The notes beneath the pieces were generated by a model that worked only from the letters and a program-made list of their open reading frames with translations, made no database searches and was not told where the DNA came from. From contig NZ_CP027218.1 in the NCBI RefSeq assembly GCF_004124275.1, forward strand, positions 3,599,501-3,663,500: a stretch of DNA of 64,000 nt, written 5' to 3'. Both the position numbers and the translations under genes were made by a program. Source of the DNA: Pseudomonas sp. DTU12.3 (GTDB lineage: Bacteria > Pseudomonadota > Gammaproteobacteria > Pseudomonadales > Pseudomonadaceae). Below, piece by piece: positions 1 to 10,800 of the stretch; the first letter of the stretch is position 1, and each line of letters begins with the position of its first letter.

Positions 1-444
<444 letters not shown>

Positions 445-1467
445 CTAGTATTTTTGTCGGGAAAGATTCTCGTCGGCCGCGCCATCGACCCGCGCCTTGA
501 GCCAGCGATAACTGCGCTTTTCCACCCATTCGTAGCTCAGCCACGAGCCAACGCCAATCGCCAGCGCACACACAACAAACATCAGATACGGGTTGATGGC
601 GTAGCGCTGCGCAATGAACCCACCCGCTGACAGCACCAGAACGTGCATCAGATACACCGAATAGGAGCAGTCGCCGAGTAGTTTCAGCACCCGGCTGCGC
701 TCGACATAACGCTCAAGTGAAATGCACGCCATTACCAGCACGGCGCTCGGCACGCCCCAGTTGAACAGCCTTGGTGCCGGTGCCCAGTGGTAGATCGTCA
801 GCAGTGCCGCGCCAATCGCCAGCAGCGGCAACCACAGGCCGGCGCCGATCCAGCCCCGGCGATAAAGCATGCCGATGCCGATCCCCAGCAAGAACTCATA
901 AACAATGTCCGACCGATAGAACTCGCTGATCCAGCCAAACCCGGTCCAGGCTTGCGAAACGGCAAACAGCAATGCCGCAACCACCAACAGGCGTACCTGC
1001 AAGCGAAACAGCAGCGCCCAGGCAAACAGCACGTAGAAGAGCATTTCGTAATTGAGTGTCCAGCCGACATTCAGTGTCGGGTAGAACCCGTATCCGCCGG
1101 GGTTTTCGGTGGGAATGAACAGCAATGACAGCAGCAGATGCGCCCAGTCCACGCTCTGGTCCGGCAGCAACGGCTGGGCAAACACCACCAGCAGCGCCAT
1201 CAACAGCGTGTACAGCCAGTACGCCGGGACGATGCGAAACAAGCGGTAGAGCAGAAACCGCGCCGGTGGCAGCGGTTTGTTCTCGGTGGAAAGGAAAATC
1301 ACCAGACCGCTGATGACGAAGAAAATGTCGACGCCCACCGCGCCTTTGTCGATAAACAGCTGGCCAACCGGCCCACGTGCCTGGAAGTCGAAGAAAATCT
1401 GCATGAAGTGGTGGCAGACCACCGTCCACGCCGCAAGCGCACGCAGGGCCTGCACTGAAATCAACAT
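445..1467 (-). CDS. acyltransferase 3 family membrane protein (OafA/YrhL-like)
   Basis: A 340-residue integral membrane protein with about ten hydrophobic segments and the family's N-terminal pattern: SVQALRALAAW, then VVCHHFM with the conserved membrane-embedded histidine, then GAVGVDIFFVISGLVI. Acyltransferase-3 enzymes move acetyl or other acyl groups onto surface polysaccharides, lipopolysaccharide or other exported molecules from the inner membrane. No glycan biosynthesis genes adjoin it, so the acceptor cannot be named. It is transcribed towards nfuA and has a REP element just upstream of its start. Confidence 0.88.
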   Translation of the reverse strand: MLISVQALRALAAWTVVCHHFMQIFFDFQARGPVGQLFIDKGAVGVDIFFVISGLVIFLSTENKPLPPARFLLYRLFRIVPAYWLYTLLMALLVVFAQPLLPDQSVDWAHLLLSLLFIPTENPGGYGFYPTLNVGWTLNYEMLFYVLFAWALLFRLQVRLLVVAALLFAVSQAWTGFGWISEFYRSDIVYEFLLGIGIGMLYRRGWIGAGLWLPLLAIGAALLTIYHWAPAPRLFNWGVPSAVLVMACISLERYVERSRVLKLLGDCSYSVYLMHVLVLSAGGFIAQRYAINPYLMFVVCALAIGVGSWLSYEWVEKRSYRWLKARVDGAADENLSRQKY

Positions 1468-1497
1468 CGCCCGCTCTCCCGGTCTCGACTAACCCCT

Positions 1498-1583
1498 GTA
1501 GGAGCTGCGGCACGCTGCGATCTTTTGATTTTTGGTTTTCAAGATCAAAAGATCGCAGCCTCGTTTCACTCGACAGCTCCTAC
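1498..1583. repeat. REP-type palindromic element, subtype GCGGCACGCTGCG
   Basis: An inverted repeat starting GTAGGAGCTGCGGCACGCTG and returning through GATCGCAGC to CAGCTCCTAC. The right arm is interrupted by CTCGTTTCACTCGA, so this copy is imperfect. It lies between the 5' end of the acyltransferase gene and the 3' end of cti. The same core recurs at 21513, 27191, 34359 and 55764. Confidence 0.85.
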
Positions 1584-1637
1584 ACGGGGGATTTGTGTTG
1601 GTGCTGATAGGTGGGACAGCGGGTGGGTGGCAAAAGA

Positions 1638-3932
1638 TCAAAGATTCTCGTAGCGGTTCATGTCCAGCACACCCTCTTCCACCGGGTCGGTTTCGTGCAG
1701 GTACTGGCTCAGGTCATGGAAATAGAACCAGAACTGCGGATGGCTGCGACGAATCCCCCAACGCTCGACGATTTTCTCGAAACGGTTGGCGTCCTTGGCG
1801 TTCTCCATCGCATCGACGAACGCAGGCACCTGATCGGCCGGAATGTTGAAAATGAAATTCGGGTAGCTGCTGAGCACGCCCGGGTAAATGGTCAACGTGT
1901 CCAGCCCTGGCTGATAACGCAGCGATTCGCCGGTAAGAAACGCGACGTTGCTGTGCGCGCGGTTGCGCAACAGGCTGTACACCTCGCGTTTGCCATCGGC
2001 GGTCTCGATGCGCAGCATGGTCGCTTCCGGCAGTTGATCGATCACTTTCAGCCCCGCCGCCGGGCGCGAGGTCAGTCGGCTCAGCGCCTGCTCGGCGTTT
2101 TGCAGCGCCGGGGCGATATTCGGCCGCGAGCAATAGGCGCCAGCGCAGCGGTTGATCGGATCCGGTCGCGCATTGAGGTCGCCATAACGCGACAACAGCT
2201 GCATGGCGAAGTCGTATTTCGGGTCTTTCTCGTCAAGCTTCAGCGCGCTCGGCTTGTCGTCGTCGATGGATTCGTAATCGAGCCACATCTTGAACTGGCC
2301 GCTGCTCTGGTACCAATCGTCGAGGTAATCCTCACGCGAATCGGCGGGCATCAGGCGCAGGAAGTTCTGCTCGGCACCGTTGCGGATCAGGTCGAAGTAC
2401 AGGCGGGTCTGCGCCTGATGGGAAACGTTGCCGAATACATCGAAGTTGACCGCCAACTGATAATACGTCCGCTCAAGCAACGGATAGTCGAACAGCCACA
2501 TCGTCTGCGGCACTTCGCCGATCAAACCCTTGGTCACCGAAGCGCTGTCGAAGTGGCGGAAAATGCTCAGCAGCGCGTTGTCATTGCCGGCCCACAGCGT
2601 CGACCAGCTCGGCGCCGGTTGATCGGCGTAACTGTCGCGGCGCAGCGCTTCGTATTCATTACGTTTGTCGCGGTAGTTGTGCCACAGGGTCAGCACGCTG
2701 CCGACATCGTCGTTCTGCCCCGGCATCGCCAGCAACGGCGTGGCCTGGCCGCGATAGTTCGGGTCGGTGATATAAAGATCGTGTTCCGGCGCCTGGAACA
2801 GCGCCCAGAAGTTGTCGCGGATTACGTCAGTCGCGATCTGCCCACGGCATACCGGCCCGCGAATAAAGGTGCGGACGAAGTACTCGGCGTTATCGAGCAT
2901 GAACTGGTACCGCGCCTGCGCCGGGATCGCCTCGAAGGTGGCGAACGGGTTGGCGCGGCTATTCGGGCCATAACCCGGCAAGGCATTGACCTGCCAATTG
3001 CCGCTGTAAAACAGGCTTTTGACCCGTGCCATCTTCGCCGCGCTCAGCGGATAGGTGATGTGGGTTTTATGCACGATCACCCCTTGCACCGGCCACAAGC
3101 GGTAATACACCTGGGTGCCCGGATCGTCGTTCGGGCGACGGGTGGCGATCAGGTCGATCGGCTGGCCGCTTGGTGTACGCGAACGCACCCACTGGAAGAA
3201 ATGCCCCGGCTCGCCGTCCTTGAAATAGATGTGCGCGAGGAACCAGTGTTCGTACAGCCAGCGCCCGACCAGACTGCCACGAGCGCCGGGCATGTTGAGC
3301 AGGTTTTCCCACTGGGCGATTTGCAGTGCTTCTTGCGCATTTGGCACCAGGCCTTGCTCGTCAATCGGCGCGCCGGAGGCAAGCCAGCGTTGCAAAGTCT
3401 GATATTGCTGATCGGTCAGCCCAGTCACCGCCAGCGGCATGCCTTCTTTCGGATGGGCACCGGCATAGCCTTCAAACTCGGCGGGCAGCGCGCACATGTT
3501 TTCGCGGTTCAGACCCAGCACGATGTCTTCCGGCAACTTGGCGTTCGGCGTCAAAGGCGTCTTGTGCCCGAGTTCGAGCATGCGCGCCATCAGCGCCGCC
3601 TGACTGCCCTGCGCGTCGAGTACCGAATAGAAGTCTTTTTGCTGCCAGGCACGTTTGCCGAAGGCGTCGTAGAACAGCCGGGTGGTCGGCGCCGCCTGCG
3701 TACGCTCGCCGTCATACACCGGCATCTTGCTGGCGCCCCGGGCCGCGCCCTCGCCACTGCCCAGGTTGAGCTGGCAGGCGGAGTCATAGCACGCATGGCA
3801 GGCCACGCATTTCTCGGTAAAGATCGGCTGGATATCACGGCTATACGAAATGGCAGGAGAGATCACGGGCTCTTGCGCAACGGCGCCCCAGCTTAAAAAC
3901 AGCAAGACAATGCTGATGACGCGGTACGACAT
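1638..3932 (-). CDS. cti: cis/trans fatty acid isomerase
   Basis: Periplasmic haemoprotein that converts cis-unsaturated membrane phospholipid acyl chains to trans in place, stiffening the membrane under solvent or heat stress. Translation from ATG 3932 gives 764 residues with a clear signal peptide (MSYRVISIVLLFLSWGAVAQ). A cytochrome c-type motif C42-V-A-C45-H46 follows, then a second C-x3-C pair. The open frame runs 29 codons further upstream, but those lack a signal sequence, and 3932 gives the correct mature form. Length fits Pseudomonas Cti (about 760). It is divergent from metH and probably expressed as a single gene. Confidence 0.93.
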   Translation of the reverse strand: MSYRVISIVLLFLSWGAVAQEPVISPAISYSRDIQPIFTEKCVACHACYDSACQLNLGSGEGAARGASKMPVYDGERTQAAPTTRLFYDAFGKRAWQQKDFYSVLDAQGSQAALMARMLELGHKTPLTPNAKLPEDIVLGLNRENMCALPAEFEGYAGAHPKEGMPLAVTGLTDQQYQTLQRWLASGAPIDEQGLVPNAQEALQIAQWENLLNMPGARGSLVGRWLYEHWFLAHIYFKDGEPGHFFQWVRSRTPSGQPIDLIATRRPNDDPGTQVYYRLWPVQGVIVHKTHITYPLSAAKMARVKSLFYSGNWQVNALPGYGPNSRANPFATFEAIPAQARYQFMLDNAEYFVRTFIRGPVCRGQIATDVIRDNFWALFQAPEHDLYITDPNYRGQATPLLAMPGQNDDVGSVLTLWHNYRDKRNEYEALRRDSYADQPAPSWSTLWAGNDNALLSIFRHFDSASVTKGLIGEVPQTMWLFDYPLLERTYYQLAVNFDVFGNVSHQAQTRLYFDLIRNGAEQNFLRLMPADSREDYLDDWYQSSGQFKMWLDYESIDDDKPSALKLDEKDPKYDFAMQLLSRYGDLNARPDPINRCAGAYCSRPNIAPALQNAEQALSRLTSRPAAGLKVIDQLPEATMLRIETADGKREVYSLLRNRAHSNVAFLTGESLRYQPGLDTLTIYPGVLSSYPNFIFNIPADQVPAFVDAMENAKDANRFEKIVERWGIRRSHPQFWFYFHDLSQYLHETDPVEEGVLDMNRYENL

Positions 3933-4086
3933 GCCGGTGATCCCGATCCTGTAAAAACGCCGCGATTCTACAGTATGACGCTCGCACCAACATGAGCGAT
4001 ATTCATGCAAAAGCGCCACATGCTCTAAAAGCGCACAGGTTTGTTATGATCCCGCTCCTTCGTAATGGTCTTTCCGAGTAGTCCAA

Positions 4087-7000
4087 ATGTCCGATCGCAG
4101 CGTCCGCCTTCAAGCTCTCAAGCAAGCTCTCAAAGAGCGCATCCTGATACTCGACGGCGGTATGGGCACGATGATCCAGAGCTACAAGCTCGAAGAGCAG
4201 GATTATCGCGGCAAACGCTTCGCTGACTGGCCAAGTGACGTCAAGGGCAACAACGACCTGTTGGTGATCACCCGTCCCGATGTGATCGGTGGCATCGAGA
4301 AAGCCTACCTGGATGCCGGCGCCGACATTCTGGAAACCAACACCTTCAACGCCACGCGCATTTCCATGGCCGACTACGGCATGGAAGAACTGGCCTACGA
4401 GTTAAACGTAGAAGGCGCACGCCTGGCGCGCAAGATTGCCGACGCCAAGACAGCTGAAAACCCGGAAAAACCGCGCTTCGTCGCTGGCGTGCTCGGCCCG
4501 ACCAGCCGTACCTGCTCGCTGTCGCCGGACGTCAACAACCCGGGCTACCGCAACGTCACCTTTGATGAGCTGGTGGAAAACTACACCGAAGCCACCAAAG
4601 GCCTGATCGAGGGCGGCGCCGACCTGATCCTGATCGAAACCATTTTCGACACCCTCAACGCCAAAGCGGCGATCTTCGCCGTGCAAGGCGTGTTCGAAGA
4701 GTTGCACATCGAACTGCCGATCATGATTTCCGGCACCATCACCGATGCCTCCGGCCGCACCCTGTCGGGCCAGACCACTGAAGCATTCTGGAACTCCGTC
4801 GCGCACGCCAAACCGATCTCGGTCGGCCTCAACTGCGCGCTCGGCGCCAGCGAATTGCGTCCGTATCTGGAAGAGCTGTCGAACAAGGCCAGCACCCACG
4901 TTTCCGCGCACCCGAACGCCGGCCTGCCGAACGAGTTCGGCGAGTACGACGAACTGCCGTCGGAAACCGCCAAGGTCATCGAAGAATTTGCCCAGAGCGG
5001 CTTCCTCAACATCGTCGGCGGCTGCTGCGGTACCACGCCGGGGCACATCGAAGCCATCGCCAAAGCCGTCGCCGGTTATGCTCCGCGGCAGATTCCGGAC
5101 ATTCCCAAGGCCTGCCGCCTCTCGGGTCTGGAGCCGTTCACCATCGATCGCAGCTCGCTGTTCGTTAACGTCGGCGAGCGCACCAACATTACCGGCTCGG
5201 CGAAATTCGCGCGGCTGATCCGTGAAGACAATTACACCGAAGCGCTGGAAGTCGCCCTGCAGCAGGTCGAGGCCGGCGCGCAAGTGATCGACATCAACAT
5301 GGACGAAGGGATGCTCGATTCGAAGAAGGCCATGGTGACCTTCCTCAATCTGATCGCCGGTGAGCCGGACATCTCCCGCGTACCGATCATGATCGACTCG
5401 TCGAAATGGGAAGTCATCGAAGCCGGCCTGAAGTGCATTCAGGGCAAGGGCATCGTCAACTCGATCAGCATGAAAGAAGGCGTCGAGCAGTTCATCCATC
5501 ACGCCAAACTGTGCAAGCGCTATGGTGCCGCCGTGGTGGTAATGGCGTTCGACGAAGCCGGTCAGGCCGACACCGAAGCGCGCAAGAAAGAAATCTGCAA
5601 ACGCTCCTACGACATTCTGGTCAACGAAGTCGGCTTCCCGCCGGAAGACATCATCTTCGACCCGAACATCTTCGCGGTTGCCACCGGTATCGAAGAACAC
5701 AACAACTACGCTGTGGACTTCATCAACGCCTGTGCCTACATCCGCGATGAGCTGCCGTATGCGCTGACGTCGGGCGGCGTGTCCAACGTGTCGTTCTCGT
5801 TCCGTGGCAACAACCCGGTGCGTGAAGCCATTCACTCGGTGTTCCTGCTGTACGCGATCCGCAACGGCCTGACCATGGGCATCGTCAACGCCGGTCAGCT
5901 GGAGATCTACGACCAGATCCCGGTCGAGTTGCGCGACGCCGTTGAAGACGTGGTGCTCAACCGCACGCCAAACGGCACTGACGCCCTCCTCGCCATTGCC
6001 GACAAATACAAGGGCGACGGCAGCGTCAAGGAAGCCGAGACCGAAGAGTGGCGCAGCTGGGAGGTCAACAAGCGCCTCGAGCACGCGCTGGTCAAAGGCA
6101 TCACCACGCACATCGTTGAAGACACCGAAGAGTCGCGCCAGTCGTTCGCGCGCCCGATCGAAGTGATCGAAGGCCCGTTGATGTCCGGCATGAACATCGT
6201 CGGCGACCTGTTTGGCGCCGGTAAAATGTTCCTGCCACAGGTGGTGAAATCCGCCCGTGTGATGAAGCAGGCCGTGGCGCACCTGATCCCGTTCATCGAA
6301 CTGGAAAAAGGCGACAAACCGGAAGCCAAGGGCAAGATCCTCATGGCCACCGTTAAGGGTGACGTGCACGACATCGGCAAGAACATTGTTGGCGTGGTCC
6401 TCGGTTGCAATGGCTACGACATCGTCGACCTCGGCGTGATGGTGCCGGCAGAGAAGATCCTGCAGGTGGCCAAAGAGCAGAAGTGCGACATCATCGGTTT
6501 GTCCGGTCTGATCACGCCTTCGCTGGACGAGATGGTCCATGTCGCTCGCGAGATGCAGCGCCAGGATTTCCATCTGCCGCTGATGATCGGTGGCGCCACC
6601 ACCTCCAAAGCGCACACGGCGGTGAAGATCGAACCGAAGTACAGCAACGATGCGGTGGTTTACGTGACCGATGCCTCGCGTGCGGTCGGCGTGGCGACGC
6701 AATTGCTGTCCAAGGAACTGAAGGCCGGTTTCGTCGAAAGAACCCGCGCCGAATACGTTGAAGTACGTGAACGTACCGCCAACCGCAGTGCCCGCACCGA
6801 ACGCCTGAGCTATGCCGCCGCCATCGCCAAGAAGCCGCAGTTCGACTGGGCGACTTATCAGCCGGTCAAGCCGACCTTCACCGGCAGCAAGGTGCTCGAC
6901 AACATCGACCTCAAAGTCCTGGCCGAATACATCGACTGGACACCGTTCTTCATCTCCTGGGACCTGGCCGGCAAGTTCCCGCGCATCCTCGAAGACGAAG

Positions 7001-7797
7001 TGGTCGGTGAGGCCGCTACATCGCTGTACAAAGACGCGCAAGAGATGCTCGCCAAGCTGATCGACGAGAAGCTGATCAGCGCCCGTGCGGTGTTTGGCTT
7101 CTGGCCGGCCAACCAGGTGCATGACGACGATATCGAGCTGTACGGCGATGAGGGCCAGCCATTGGCCAAACTGCATCATCTGCGCCAGCAGATCATCAAG
7201 ACCGACGGCAAGCCGAACTTCTCCCTTGCCGACTTTGTGGCGCCGAAGGACAGCGAAGTGACCGACTACGTCGGTGGTTTCATCACCACCGCCGGCATCG
7301 GCGCCGAAGAGGTGGCCAAGGCCTATCAGGACGCTGGCGACGATTACAACTCGATCATGGTCAAAGCCCTCGCCGACCGTCTGGCCGAGGCTTGCGCCGA
7401 ATGGCTGCACCAGCAAGTGCGTAAAGAGCACTGGGGTTATGCCAAGGACGAAACCCTCGACAACGAAGCGCTGATCAAAGAGCAATACAGCGGCATCCGC
7501 CCTGCTCCGGGATATCCGGCCTGCCCGGATCACACCGAGAAAGCTGCGTTGTTTGCGCTGCTCGACCCGGAAGCTGAAGAAATGCGCGCCGGACGCAGCG
7601 GCGTGTTCCTCACCGAACACTACGCGATGTTCCCGGCAGCTGCGGTCAGTGGCTGGTACTTCGCCCACCCGCAAGCGCAGTACTTCGCCGTGGGCAAGGT
7701 CGACAAGGATCAAGTGCAAAGCTACACCTCGCGCAAAGGCCAGGAGCTGAGCGTAACCGAGCGCTGGCTGGCACCGAACCTCGGCTACGACAACTGA
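4087..7797 (+). CDS. metH: cobalamin-dependent methionine synthase
   Basis: Transfers a methyl group from 5-methyltetrahydrofolate through cob(I)alamin to homocysteine. All four modules are present in 1236 residues. The homocysteine domain is about 1-350, with zinc ligands C250 (GLNCALG) and C313-C314 (GGCCGTT). The pterin domain is about 355-650. The B12-binding domain carries D759-V-H761-D-I-G, whose His761 is the lower axial ligand. The C-terminal SAM-dependent reactivation domain starts at about 900. ATG 4087 begins [15 protein letters not shown], as in relatives. The leader is only about 67 bases after the cti side, and I see no cobalamin or SAM riboswitch in it. Confidence 0.97.
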   Translation: MSDRSVRLQALKQALKERILILDGGMGTMIQSYKLEEQDYRGKRFADWPSDVKGNNDLLVITRPDVIGGIEKAYLDAGADILETNTFNATRISMADYGMEELAYELNVEGARLARKIADAKTAENPEKPRFVAGVLGPTSRTCSLSPDVNNPGYRNVTFDELVENYTEATKGLIEGGADLILIETIFDTLNAKAAIFAVQGVFEELHIELPIMISGTITDASGRTLSGQTTEAFWNSVAHAKPISVGLNCALGASELRPYLEELSNKASTHVSAHPNAGLPNEFGEYDELPSETAKVIEEFAQSGFLNIVGGCCGTTPGHIEAIAKAVAGYAPRQIPDIPKACRLSGLEPFTIDRSSLFVNVGERTNITGSAKFARLIREDNYTEALEVALQQVEAGAQVIDINMDEGMLDSKKAMVTFLNLIAGEPDISRVPIMIDSSKWEVIEAGLKCIQGKGIVNSISMKEGVEQFIHHAKLCKRYGAAVVVMAFDEAGQADTEARKKEICKRSYDILVNEVGFPPEDIIFDPNIFAVATGIEEHNNYAVDFINACAYIRDELPYALTSGGVSNVSFSFRGNNPVREAIHSVFLLYAIRNGLTMGIVNAGQLEIYDQIPVELRDAVEDVVLNRTPNGTDALLAIADKYKGDGSVKEAETEEWRSWEVNKRLEHALVKGITTHIVEDTEESRQSFARPIEVIEGPLMSGMNIVGDLFGAGKMFLPQVVKSARVMKQAVAHLIPFIELEKGDKPEAKGKILMATVKGDVHDIGKNIVGVVLGCNGYDIVDLGVMVPAEKILQVAKEQKCDIIGLSGLITPSLDEMVHVAREMQRQDFHLPLMIGGATTSKAHTAVKIEPKYSNDAVVYVTDASRAVGVATQLLSKELKAGFVERTRAEYVEVRERTANRSARTERLSYAAAIAKKPQFDWATYQPVKPTFTGSKVLDNIDLKVLAEYIDWTPFFISWDLAGKFPRILEDEVVGEAATSLYKDAQEMLAKLIDEKLISARAVFGFWPANQVHDDDIELYGDEGQPLAKLHHLRQQIIKTDGKPNFSLADFVAPKDSEVTDYVGGFITTAGIGAEEVAKAYQDAGDDYNSIMVKALADRLAEACAEWLHQQVRKEHWGYAKDETLDNEALIKEQYSGIRPAPGYPACPDHTEKAALFALLDPEAEEMRAGRSGVFLTEHYAMFPAAAVSGWYFAHPQAQYFAVGKVDKDQVQSYTSRKGQELSVTERWLAPNLGYDN

Positions 7798-7809
7798 TCA
7801 CACGGGTTA

Positions 7810-7840
7810 TTGCCGACGCCGGTTTAACCGGTGCCGGCAA
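7810..7840. terminator. imperfect hairpin between convergent metH and the NEL gene
   Basis: TTGCCGACGCCGGTT pairs with AACCGGTGCCGGCAA around a one-base centre, with two mismatched pairs. It sits 13 bases after the metH stop and 15 bases before the stop of the convergent NEL gene. A short CTGTTTTA tract follows on the plus strand. It probably acts as a bidirectional terminator. Confidence 0.55.
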
Positions 7841-7854
7841 CTGTGATTGCTGTT

Positions 7855-10800
7855 TTATGTGTTGAGCAGAGGAGCTGAAGAGCCGGCAACAGGTGTTTTT
7901 GCAGCATTGATTGCATCGATCTCTTGCTGCGAAAGCTCGATCATCTTCACGTTGCGTTTGGCCGTACGGTCGAACAACCGGTTCAAGTACTCTGGATCGT
8001 CGGCGCTCAGGCCGTCATCTTCGCCGTCCTCAAGCAAGTCCGACTCCTCCATTGACCTGAAGTCCTCGGGGTACTTTTCCTGAAGGTATTCCACCCAGTA
8101 ATCGCGCTGAATCAGATCTTCCAGAAACTTGTCGGAGCGCTCGGCATTGCTGACTTCTGCTCGCGCCTCTAGCAGTTTTTGCGGGCTGACCCCGGACGCA
8201 TAGGTCATGTTTTTCGGTTGCCCCGGCAACTCCAGGCCATCCTCCCAGCCAGCGGTCAAACCGATTCGATAACCCAGGCGCATCTCGGCTTCATCGAAAC
8301 CGCTACGTGCTGCCGCCGCTTTCGCCAGTTCGTCGACCTTGTCCAGGCGAAACAGTCGCCGCGACAGACTCAACAATACTTCACCTTTTGCGCCTGACCG
8401 ATCTGTCGGCAGATCAAGCAACGCGTTATGGATGAACACCTTGGCTTCGAGTCCGCTGAAGGTCAGGATTCGCCCGTCGACGCAGGTACCGTGGGTGGTA
8501 GCGCCGGCGAACACCACTTCCCTGAGCTCGGTATCAGCTGCGGCCGCGTCCATGACAGTCCATACCCGTCGCGTCAGGTCTGCGTTAGCCACTCTGAATT
8601 CACGAGTGTCCTGCAATCGCTCGAGCAGATGAAAAAACGCCGCGCTGTCCGGTTCGGCAGCCAGCTGCTCCCACAGCGCGTCCCGCGCCGCGGATTGTTC
8701 AGGAGCCAGATTGGCGAGCCATGGAGCCTTGTATTGCGCCTGCGACGGATCGATCGGCACGATTTCGTCAGATTCAATGCTGTCAGAGGTTTCGGTCAAG
8801 CCGCCGTTGGCGTCGTCAGCCATCTCTTCAAGATCGGCGCGTGAGAAACCCAGTACCCGATGGCGCTCACCCTCCGCCTGGTACGCCCTGAGCCGCTCGA
8901 GGCTTTCTTCGGACAAGTTGTAGTTGTCGGTCAAGTCGGTACCGTTCATCAATTGCTCGTGGGTACCATCAAGTGCATCTTCGGGCAACGTGGTGATGTC
9001 GTTACGGCTCAGATTCAACATGCGCAGATGCTCCGCCTGCAACGCACCTTCTGGCCATGCGTACAGATTGTTGTTGCGCAAATCGAGGGCTTCCAGTTGC
9101 CCGAAATAATTGACGTCGAACGACTCGAGGCTGTTGTAACTCACATCCAGCCAGGTCAGGTGTTCAAGTCCGGAGAGGGATTCGTACAAGAGTTCGGGAT
9201 CGTAGAAACGGTTACTCGAAAGGCCCAGTCGCTCAAGCGCAGACATGTTGCGGATAGATGGAGGAACAGCCTCCAGTTCATTGCAGCCAAGTTCCAGAAT
9301 CCGTAACTGAGTAAAGGCACCGAGAAAACCGCTGGCGCCTCCAGCGCTCAGCCGCGTACCTGTCAGGTTGAGGGTTCCGACATGCGCGAAATCTTCCGGC
9401 AACGCCGGGATATCGCCCAGTTGCAGACCGTTCAGATCCAGCACGGTTTGCGTCGCACCCTCCATCGCGTGCAACCTTGCCCGCCAACAGGTGAGCATGC
9501 GCCAGGCCGCCAGACTGCGGGTTTGCGAAGAGATCACCCAGTCCGTTCCGCGGGTTTCGCGGGTGAACAGCCAGCCATTGAGTTGGCGCACCAGTGTTTC
9601 AAAAGTCTGGTTCCATGCGCCGATCCGATCAGCTATTTCAGCACTCGTCGCGCCGCTAACGCGCATCTGCTCAATCAACTGCAATGCTTGCTCGGCACTG
9701 AAGGCCGGTTGCATACGTTGAAGACTGTTGATCATCAACGCCTCACCTTCGCCTGCCGCCGCTTGCGGAAGTGGCAGCAATTGTCTGGCAATCGAAAGAC
9801 CGCTCTCCGATGGTGGAAACGTCAGCGGAACCGGTTCATCGGCAAAGGCTTGCAGCGCCCCCTCGGGCAAGCCGATTTCAAACTCGATCCGCTGTTGCGT
9901 GGCACGCAAAGTAGCTGCCGTTGCTGTATCCAAAGGATTACCGGTCAGATTGCTGTGAATCAGCGCGTGGCTGTCCAGTAACGTCTGTGGCAGCGTAGTG
10001 ATTTTGTTATTACGTAAATCCACCCATGACAATTGGGCCAGATTTTCAGCGCCCGCAGGCCACGTTTGCATATCGGCGTTCCGTAAATTGAGCGCTTTCA
10101 AACGCAGCAGGCCACCAACGTTCAATCCGGTTAAAGGGTTGTTACGCAAATCCAGGTGTTCAAGAGCCGGCAATGCCTCCAGGCCCAGCTGCAATCGGGA
10201 GCTGTCAGTCAACAGATTGTCGGAGAGATCCAAGCGGTTCAGCCTTGCCAGGCTACCCGGTTCAAACGGCAACGCATGCAGGGCGTTGTCACTCAGGTCG
10301 AGCGTTTGTACTTCTTGAAAGGCACCGACGAAGTCGCGCAGTTGCAAGGCATCGACTCGCTGCCCCAGCAGGAGCAAGGTACGCACATGAGAGAAGGCAT
10401 CGGCAGGCAATTTTGGTAGCTCGCTCAGCATCAACCCCGACAAATCCAGGGTCGAGGCAGAAACCGTCGAGCCGTAGCGTTTGAAAAGCCCTTTGCGCCA
10501 ACTGGTTCTGATGGCATGGATGGCGTTGGATCGGCCGATTATTTCCCTGAGTGTTTCCTGAGAGGCCATGCCCTTTTGCAGCCACTCGACAAGTTGCTTG
10601 TCCAGAGTCGCAAACTGCTCGCTCAGGGCTTCGATTGCGGCGTAGCGCTGCTGTGCATCTGGCCAATGCTCAAAGAAACGATCGAAGATGCCTTGCGGCG
10701 CCTGGCTCAGGCCTTCGCCCAGACGCCGCAACTCGCCTTTGCAGTAATCCCTGACCATCGCCTCCTGATCAACGAGGTGCGCGGGCAGTGTCTTGGCGTG

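Noticed and set aside
1611..3896. 761-codon plus-strand frame opposite cti
   Set aside because: It mirrors cti in a high-GC genome, has no ribosome site, signal peptide or known motif; cti on the other strand has a clear family match and heme motif.
4020..4086. cobalamin or SAM riboswitch before metH
   Set aside because: The leader is only 67 bases long and contains no B12-box or SAM aptamer-like pairing.
4402..7719. 1105-codon minus-strand frame inside metH
   Set aside because: Antisense shadow of metH; the protein is rich in low-complexity His/Asp/Val text and has no domain.
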